Shown here: in pieces, positions 32,491 to 36,587 of the stretch
Position numbering within the stretch: the stretch's first letter is position 1
Layout of the letters: each line of letters opens with the position of its first letter
Source of the DNA: Candidatus Sabulitectum sp.
GTDB taxonomy: Bacteria > Fermentibacterota > Fermentibacteria > Fermentibacterales > JCC-6
Assembly: GCA_029940175.1 (NCBI GenBank)
Contig: JAOZRM010000002.1
Location: 1-36,587, forward strand
Direction: 5' to 3'
DNA: 36,587 nt
Notes under the pieces: generated by a model
The model's input: the letters and a program-made list of their open reading frames with translations, nothing else
What the model was told of the DNA's origin: nothing
The model's database searches: none
Position numbers and translations under genes: made by a program

Positions 32491-32518
32491 CTTATACAGG
32501 ATTGATTCTACTTGTCAG
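32491..32518 (-). promoter_or_regulatory. Promoter of second ATP-grasp gene
   Basis: On the minus strand CTGACA (32518-32513) and TATAAG (32496-32491) are 16 bases apart, immediately downstream of the terminator of the second glutamate dehydrogenase gene, so the two genes are separate transcripts. Confidence 0.55.
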
Positions 32519-32524
32519 AAGAGC

Positions 32525-32560
32525 AAAAAAAAAGGACCGGGGTGACTAGCACCCCGATCC
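32525..32560 (-). terminator. Terminator of second glutamate dehydrogenase gene
   Basis: Read on the minus strand, GGAtCGGGGTG pairs with CACCCCGgTCC around a 5-base loop (32560-32534), followed by nine T, 17 bases past the stop codon. A textbook intrinsic terminator. Confidence 0.9.
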
Positions 32561-32577
32561 ATTATTTGGTATCAGTA

Positions 32578-33861
32578 CTACACGAGTCCGCGAAGTCGGG
32601 CGGCGTTAGCAACTCTGTCGATAGCAATCATGTAGGCTGCATCACGCATGTAGACTGACTGACTCTCGGCCAGATCAGCTACTGCATGGAATGCAGTTGT
32701 CATCTTTGTATCCAGCTTGGAGAGAACTTCGTCCTTCTCCCAGTAGTAATTCATGTTGTTCTGAACCTGCTCGAAGTAGGAGCATGTAACTCCTCCTGCG
32801 TTGCATAGGAAATCTGGAATATTGAAAATTCCTCTTTCGCTGAGAACAGCATCGGCTTCAGGAGTAGTGGGGCCGTTTGCTCCTTCTGCAATAACCTTGA
32901 CTCTTGAGTGGATTTTGCCAACTGTATCAGCGTTTATCTGGTTCTCAAGGGCTCCAGGAAGAAGAACATCAGCTTCAGTTTCAATCCAGGCATCTCCAGA
33001 AAGCTGCTCGTAACCTGCTGCAATTGCCTTTACTGCATTAAGAGTTCCGAATCTGTCTGTTATGCTCAGGACGAATTCAAGATCAATGCCATCCATCTTG
33101 CGGTAGGTGTAAGCCCTCATATCCTTCTGATCCCAGCAGGAAATACAGACAACTTTACCGCCATACTGAATAAAGAGATCGGCTGCGTACTGTGTAACAT
33201 TGCCGAATCCCTGACATGCCATTGCAGCACCCTTTATGTCTATTCCGAGACGCTTCAGAGCTTCTCTGACTGTATAGATAGCACCGTAACCTGTTGCTTC
33301 AGTTCTTCCAAGTGAGCCCCCGCTGCCAACAGGCTTGCCGGTGATAACACCTGGGAACTTTCCTCCCATTAAAGTCTCGTACTCATCCATCATCCAGAGC
33401 ATGTGCTGAGGTGTTGTCATTACATCCGGAGCTGGAACATCCTGCACAGGGCCGATATTCTTCCAGACGTTGCGGATCCAGCCACGGCAAATCTGTTCCT
33501 GCTCACGCATGGAAAGTTCATGAGGATCACAGATGACGCCTCCCTTTCCACCACCGAGAGGAATATCTACAACTGCAGTTTTCCATGTCATCCATGTAGC
33601 GAGAGCCTTGACTGTACTGATGGTTTCGTCAGGGTGAAATCTGATTCCGCCCTTGCATGGACCGCGAACATCACTGTGCTGTACTCTGAAACCACGGAAG
33701 ACCTGAACAGTACCATCATCCATGTGAACGGGAATAGTGAAATGATATTCTCTCATGGGTTCACGGAGAAATGCTCTTGCACCTGCGTCGAGATCGAGTG
33801 TTTCAGCTACCTGATCGAACTGATCCTGAGCCATCTTGAATGCATCGAAACCTTTGGACAT
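32578..33861 (-). CDS. Glutamate dehydrogenase-family protein, second type
   Basis: A 427-residue Glu/Leu/Phe/Val dehydrogenase of a different subfamily from the 450-residue GdhA. Start at 33861 is set by AGGAGGT. Substrate-site motifs are intact: 'GPCKGGIRFHPDET' (67-80), PLGGGKGG with catalytic K106, 'DVPAPDVMTTPQHMLWMMDEY' with D146. The dinucleotide fold reads 'MACQGFGNVTQYA', and the next strand gives CISCWDQKDMRAY instead of the usual SDSxGG, so coenzyme preference is not clear; NAD is the more likely. It may work in the catabolic direction, opposite to GdhA. It has its own promoter and terminator. Confidence 0.94.
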   Translation of the reverse strand: MSKGFDAFKMAQDQFDQVAETLDLDAGARAFLREPMREYHFTIPVHMDDGTVQVFRGFRVQHSDVRGPCKGGIRFHPDETISTVKALATWMTWKTAVVDIPLGGGKGGVICDPHELSMREQEQICRGWIRNVWKNIGPVQDVPAPDVMTTPQHMLWMMDEYETLMGGKFPGVITGKPVGSGGSLGRTEATGYGAIYTVREALKRLGIDIKGAAMACQGFGNVTQYAADLFIQYGGKVVCISCWDQKDMRAYTYRKMDGIDLEFVLSITDRFGTLNAVKAIAAGYEQLSGDAWIETEADVLLPGALENQINADTVGKIHSRVKVIAEGANGPTTPEADAVLSERGIFNIPDFLCNAGGVTCSYFEQVQNNMNYYWEKDEVLSKLDTKMTTAFHAVADLAESQSVYMRDAAYMIAIDRVANAARLRGLV

Positions 33862-33955
33862 TTCTGACCTCCTACCGGCGGGGTGCCGATAAAAAATAAG
33901 AAGACAATGCTTCTTAGGTATTAATATAGCCGGCACAGTTGAGCCGGTTGCCGGT

Positions 33956-33984
33956 AATATATGACAGTTAATAATTCATACCAA
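33956..33984 (-). promoter_or_regulatory. Promoter of second glutamate dehydrogenase gene
   Basis: On the minus strand TTGGTA (33984-33979) and TATATT (33961-33956) are 17 bases apart. The leader of about 90 bases contains several CCGGC/GCCGG repeats (33931-33954 and 33875-33888) able to fold into small hairpins, the last one close to the ribosome binding site. Confidence 0.55.
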
Positions 33985-34204
33985 CTCATTGAATTGAAAG
34001 CGCCCCTGTACGTCTTTAGTGTACGTACTGCAGTATATCAGGCATTGGATATTGCAGCGTATATCACCACCCACTCAATGATGAAGAGATGCTGTTCTTC
34101 TTGAAGTCAAAGAATAACTATCTCTGATTGTGTGGTCTGATTCTATGTTGCCAGTTAGAAAGAATCTCTTTGTTTTTCAATCAATTCTGTACCAGAATAG
34201 TATC
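33985..34204. other. Intergenic region upstream of rex
   Basis: No gene is seen. The only structure is an imperfect inverted repeat CTGCA-gt-ATATC / GATAT-TGCAG (34028-34057), with another partial copy (GCAGCGTATATC) just after it. It could be an operator or chance. Confidence 0.4.
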
Positions 34205-34256
34205 TTGACTGCACGAAAGAAATGTAGTACACTTGTGATTGTGCAAACTATCACTA
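34205..34256 (+). promoter_or_regulatory. rex: rex promoter with candidate Rex box
   Basis: TTGACT (34205-34210), 17-base spacer, TACACT (34228-34233). Just downstream, TTGTGCAAACTATCACTA (34239-34256) matches the Rex consensus TTGTGAA-n4-TTCACAA at 11 of 14 fixed positions and would cover the start of transcription. A second CTATCACT lies at 34268-34275. Autoregulation by Rex is the simplest reading. Confidence 0.55.
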
Positions 34257-34292
34257 TCCGTCATTATCTATCACTGTTGAATGGAGATTTCA

Positions 34293-34934
34293 TTGATTGC
34301 AATTAAGGTTTCAGAGAAATCCATCAGGAGATTGAGTCATTACGCCCGATGTCTCAGGCTTGCCAGAATCAGGGGCGAAGTAATAATGACTTCCCAGCAA
34401 CTTGCGACAAATTGCGGAATTTCTTCAGCTGCCGTACGCAGAGATCTGTCTATTTACGGGGAATTCGGCAAGCAGGGATCAGGTTACAAGGTTGATGATC
34501 TTCTGATCAATATTGAGGAAATCCTTGGTACTACTGATCCACCACCTGTGATCATTGTTGGAGCTGGCAGCATCGGATGTGCTTTATTGATTTCCGGTCT
34601 TGCCGGAACCGGCGGTTATACCTACGATTCCATTTACGACAATGATCCTGCAAAAATAGGTAAGCAGTGCGGGAATAAGCAGGTAAGATCCATTGACGAG
34701 ATATCTGAGGTCATAAGGAAGCACAAGGAGATCATTGCTGTGATCGCTGTTTCCGGTGGAGCTGGCCAGGATGCTCTGCAGATGCTTGTTGAAGCTGGCT
34801 GCAAGGCTGTTCTCAGTTTTACACTTGAGCCCTTGAATGCTCCGGAGGATGTTGAAGTACGATATATAGAAGTTTCTACAGAACTGGATGTTCTCACACA
34901 TTCAATGAGAAGAAAGGAGCGTGCTGACCAATGA
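34293..34934 (+). CDS. rex: Redox-sensing transcriptional repressor Rex
   Basis: A repressor of about 213 residues. The N-terminal winged helix keeps the family pattern: 'EKSIRRLSHYARCLRLA', 'SQQLATNCGISSAAVRRDLSIYGEFGKQGSGY'. The Rossmann domain has VIIVGAGSIGCALL and a 'YDNDPAKIG' second strand; the swapped C-terminal helix follows. TTG at 34293 is preferred because GGAG lies 6 bases upstream; an ATG at 34281 has none. Rex binds operators when NADH/NAD+ is low and lets go when NADH rises. Its stop overlaps the start of mrpE (ATGA), so it is the first gene of the membrane-complex operon, which it probably controls. Confidence 0.93.
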   Translation: MIAIKVSEKSIRRLSHYARCLRLARIRGEVIMTSQQLATNCGISSAAVRRDLSIYGEFGKQGSGYKVDDLLINIEEILGTTDPPPVIIVGAGSIGCALLISGLAGTGGYTYDSIYDNDPAKIGKQCGNKQVRSIDEISEVIRKHKEIIAVIAVSGGAGQDALQMLVEAGCKAVLSFTLEPLNAPEDVEVRYIEVSTELDVLTHSMRRKERADQ

Positions 34935-35428
34935 GTAGAACACCAGCTGTGATATCAACTTCGATTGTCTTGCTGGGAATCTGGTTCAGCTTAACACTTA
35001 GCACAGATATTCAAGAAATAACCCTGGGAGTGGTTGTGAGCCTTATTGTGGCCATTGCAACACATGGAGCACTTACCGGAAACCTTTTCACTCTCCTTAA
35101 TCCCAGGAAAGGTCTGGCGGCAATCAACTATGTTTTTTACTTCCTGGGTCAGATGGTGAAAGCCAATATTGATGTATTTCTGAGAATTTTCAGACCTGTC
35201 ATCCCGATCAAGCCCGGTATCGTCAAGGCCAGGTTGACTATTAAGAGTGAGCGGGCTAAAGCAATAGTGGCGAATTCCATAACCCTGACCCCGGGTACCA
35301 TCACAATTGACATCATTGGAGACGAAATTTTCGTACACTGGGTTTTCCTGCCCAGTGGGGACGTACATGCTGAAACTCAAGCTATGGTGGACAGTTTCGC
35401 AGGAAGATTGGAGAAGATCTTTGAGTAG
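34931..35428 (+). CDS. mrpE: Mrp/Mbh complex subunit MrpE (MnhE)
   Basis: A 165-residue membrane protein of the MnhE family. Hydrophobic N-terminal segments ('VLLGIWFSLTLS', 'ITLGVVVSLIVAIATHG'), then 'INYVFYFLGQMVKANIDVFLRIF' and the cytosolic 'RLTIKSERAKAIVANSITLTPGTITIDIIGDEIFVHWV', which is highly characteristic of MrpE. It overlaps rex by 4 bases and mrpF by 8. Mrp subunits E, F and G belong to the Na+/H+ antiporter module; in the Mbh/Mbs-type complexes the same proteins are the first three subunits (MbhA-C). Confidence 0.95.
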   Translation: MSRTPAVISTSIVLLGIWFSLTLSTDIQEITLGVVVSLIVAIATHGALTGNLFTLLNPRKGLAAINYVFYFLGQMVKANIDVFLRIFRPVIPIKPGIVKARLTIKSERAKAIVANSITLTPGTITIDIIGDEIFVHWVFLPSGDVHAETQAMVDSFAGRLEKIFE

Positions 35429-35684
35429 CACATTCCTGATTATTCTCTTTGTGCTGATCGGTGGCGGACTCTTCCTTTCCTTTCTACGCCTGATTTTGGG
35501 CGGGAAAGCTACAGACAGGGCTGTAGCACTGGATACTACCACTTTGATCACAACAGGTTTTCTTGTTCTTGTGGCGTTTCTTCAAGGAAGGTCTATGCTG
35601 CTTGACGTAGCTCTTGTTTATTCTGTTCTCTCTTTCCTTGGTGTTCTGGCAATTGCCAGGTATCTGGACGGGGGGTTGAGATGA
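35421..35684 (+). CDS. mrpF: Mrp/Mbh complex subunit MrpF (MnhF)
   Basis: An 87-residue protein with three membrane segments and the MrpF core 'RLILGGKATDRAVALDTTTLITTGFLVLVAF', in which the Asp pair around DRAVALD is characteristic. The start is TTG at 35421, fixed by GGAG 7 bases upstream and by family length; the upstream extension is the other frame of mrpE. It overlaps mrpE by 8 bases and mrpG by 4 (ATGA). Confidence 0.93.
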   Translation: MSSTFLIILFVLIGGGLFLSFLRLILGGKATDRAVALDTTTLITTGFLVLVAFLQGRSMLLDVALVYSVLSFLGVLAIARYLDGGLR

Positions 35685-36016
35685 GTTTCATGGATATACT
35701 TGCTCACGTATTTACCGGCCTGGGTGCTCTGGTTCTTTTTGCCAGCGGTCTTGGTGTATTCCGGATGCCTGATGTTTTTAATAAGATGCATGCAGGAACC
35801 AAGGCTACCACCCTGGGGTCTGTACTTTTTCTGATAGGTCTTGGGCTTTTTGAACCATCCTGGATGCCCAAATTGCTTCTGATTGTTCTTTTCATAATTC
35901 TTACAAACCCTGTATCAAGCCATGCACTTGCCCGTGCTGCATACAATGAGCCATCGGAGAAACCTGATAATCTTCTCATTGATGATCTTGAAGAGAGCAA
36001 AGGAGGTGCCCAGTGA
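35681..36016 (+). CDS. mrpG: Mrp/Mbh complex subunit MrpG (MnhG)
   Basis: A 111-residue MnhG-family protein with three membrane segments. The conserved string 'GVFRMPDVFNKMHAGTKATTLGSVLFLIG' is diagnostic of MrpG, and 'LTNPVSSHALARAAY' closes the third segment. A charged tail of 20 residues follows. It overlaps mrpF by ATGA and the next gene by GTGA. Confidence 0.95.
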   Translation: MSFMDILAHVFTGLGALVLFASGLGVFRMPDVFNKMHAGTKATTLGSVLFLIGLGLFEPSWMPKLLLIVLFIILTNPVSSHALARAAYNEPSEKPDNLLIDDLEESKGGAQ

Positions 36017-36264
36017 ATATGACCCTTCTTGCTGCGGCTTCCATTGGAACAGGTGTAATGATGCTTGTGGCTGCAGTGGCTGCTCTTGTGGTGAGGAAGC
36101 TGATCTCCGCAATAATCATTGTGGGTTTTGTGAGTCTTTCTGCCTCTGTTCTTTTCCTGCTTATGGATGCTCCAGATGTTGCGATAACTGAAGCAAGCAT
36201 CGGAGCAGCAATTTCAACAGTGATCTTCCTCTGGGGCAGAGGAAAGATTGGAGGGGAAGAATGA
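36013..36264 (+). CDS. MbhD-like (DUF4040) subunit
   Basis: An 83-residue membrane protein with two to three hydrophobic segments and 'LMDAPDVAITEASIGAAISTVIFL', the motif of the DUF4040/MbhD domain that is otherwise the C-terminal part of MrpA. Start GTG at 36013, with AGGAGGTG upstream; an ATG two codons later is possible. Having MbhD as a separate gene after E, F and G is the gene order of Mbh/Mbs-type complexes and of split Mrp antiporters, rather than the classical mrpABCDEFG operon. Confidence 0.88.
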   Translation: MNMTLLAAASIGTGVMMLVAAVAALVVRKLISAIIIVGFVSLSASVLFLLMDAPDVAITEASIGAAISTVIFLWGRGKIGGEE

Positions 36265-36587
36265 TACGCACCTTTGTGGGGCTTATAATTGTTCTAGCCC
36301 TTTCTGCCATCGTGATATCATCGGTTTCTGATTATTCAGTCCCTTCAGAGCTCATTGGAGCAGGTTTGAATTACACAGTACAGGGTGTGGATGATACCGG
36401 TTCAGCGAATCTTGTTACAGCTGTGGTTGTTGCGTATCGCGGACTGGATACTCTGGGCGAAGTAGTGGTTCTGTTCAGCGCATCTACAGCGGTTGTGCTT
36501 ATTCTGACTCTTATTCCCATAGGAGCCAATCCAACGCCTCCAAGTTCAATTGTTGCATTTACCGCAGGAATTCTGCCTGGTGCAATA
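36261..36587 (+). CDS. MbhE-like subunit, truncated by window end
   Basis: The first 109 residues of a membrane protein; the frame is still open at the last base. An N-terminal membrane segment (FVGLIIVLALSAIVISSV), then 'NLVTAVVVAYRGLDTLGEVVVLFSASTAVVLIL', the T-A-V-V-x-x-YRG-DTLGE motif of MbhE and of the matching part of MrpA. It starts with an ATGA overlap and GAGGGG upstream. The Pro-rich stretch near the window end may lead into an MrpB (MbhF)-like part, which cannot be seen here. Confidence 0.85.
   Translation, partial: MIRTFVGLIIVLALSAIVISSVSDYSVPSELIGAGLNYTVQGVDDTGSANLVTAVVVAYRGLDTLGEVVVLFSASTAVVLILTLIPIGANPTPPSSIVAFTAGILPGAI

Noticed and set aside
1..36587. CRISPR array, tRNA or rRNA genes, insertion sequences
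   Set aside because: No regularly spaced repeats, no cloverleaf or rRNA-like stretch and no transposase motifs were seen; the only repeats are those listed.

Overview
The window reads as ordinary chromosomal sequence from an anaerobic, Gram-negative, fermentative bacterium, with no ribosomal or phage genes to fix its identity. The best taxonomic hint is a mixture typical of the FCB (Fibrobacteres-Chlorobi-Bacteroidetes) side of the tree: a secreted protein ending in a type IX secretion-like C-terminal sorting domain, a CBM9-like/DUF5916 outer-membrane-type protein, 6-bladed beta-propeller lipoproteins, and large PEP-synthase-like proteins lacking the usual C-terminal half. A lineage such as Candidatus Fermentibacteria fits, but this is inference. 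TTG start codons with strong ribosome binding sites are unusually common.

Layout. (1) 169-2763, minus: a five-gene unit (Xre-type regulator, two paralogous small membrane proteins, propeller lipoprotein, zinc-ribbon-like protein). (2) 3093-8275, plus: TPR-like secreted protein, two tandem propeller lipoproteins with a Phd/YefM-ParE toxin-antitoxin pair between them, then an orphan DUF1016 (PDDEXK) nuclease and a 16-codon gene remnant. (3) 8362-17840, minus: the metabolic centre, a six-gene operon nfnA-nfnB-response regulator-NuoE-like-NuoF-like-(NuoG/GltD fusion). It encodes a classical NfnAB transhydrogenase and a second, three-subunit complex resembling the Bfu/NfnABC family of flavin-based bifurcating enzymes. 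(4) 18166-25431: a truncated B12-binding protein, TrmB-type and MarR-type regulators, an AhpD-like protein, a secreted protein with a sorting tail, a DUF3795 protein, a DUF5916 protein and a small membrane protein. (5) 25483-33861: two PEP/pyruvate-binding ATP-grasp proteins of unknown acceptor alternate with two different glutamate dehydrogenases. (6) 34205-36587, plus: rex followed by overlapping mrpE-mrpF-mrpG-mbhD-like-mbhE-like genes, the start of a Mrp/Mbh-type ion-pumping membrane complex cut by the window end.

How it fits together (inference): regions 3, 5 and 6 are all redox-balance modules. NfnAB and the Bfu-like complex would interconvert NADH, NADPH and reduced ferredoxin; glutamate dehydrogenase is a major NAD(P)H consumer or producer; Rex senses NADH/NAD+ and lies in front of a membrane complex of the type that oxidises reduced ferredoxin or NADPH while moving Na+ or H+. 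The least described parts are the receiver protein with two AsnC/Lrp-like ligand domains inside the Nfn operon, and the two ATP-grasp proteins interleaved with the glutamate dehydrogenases.
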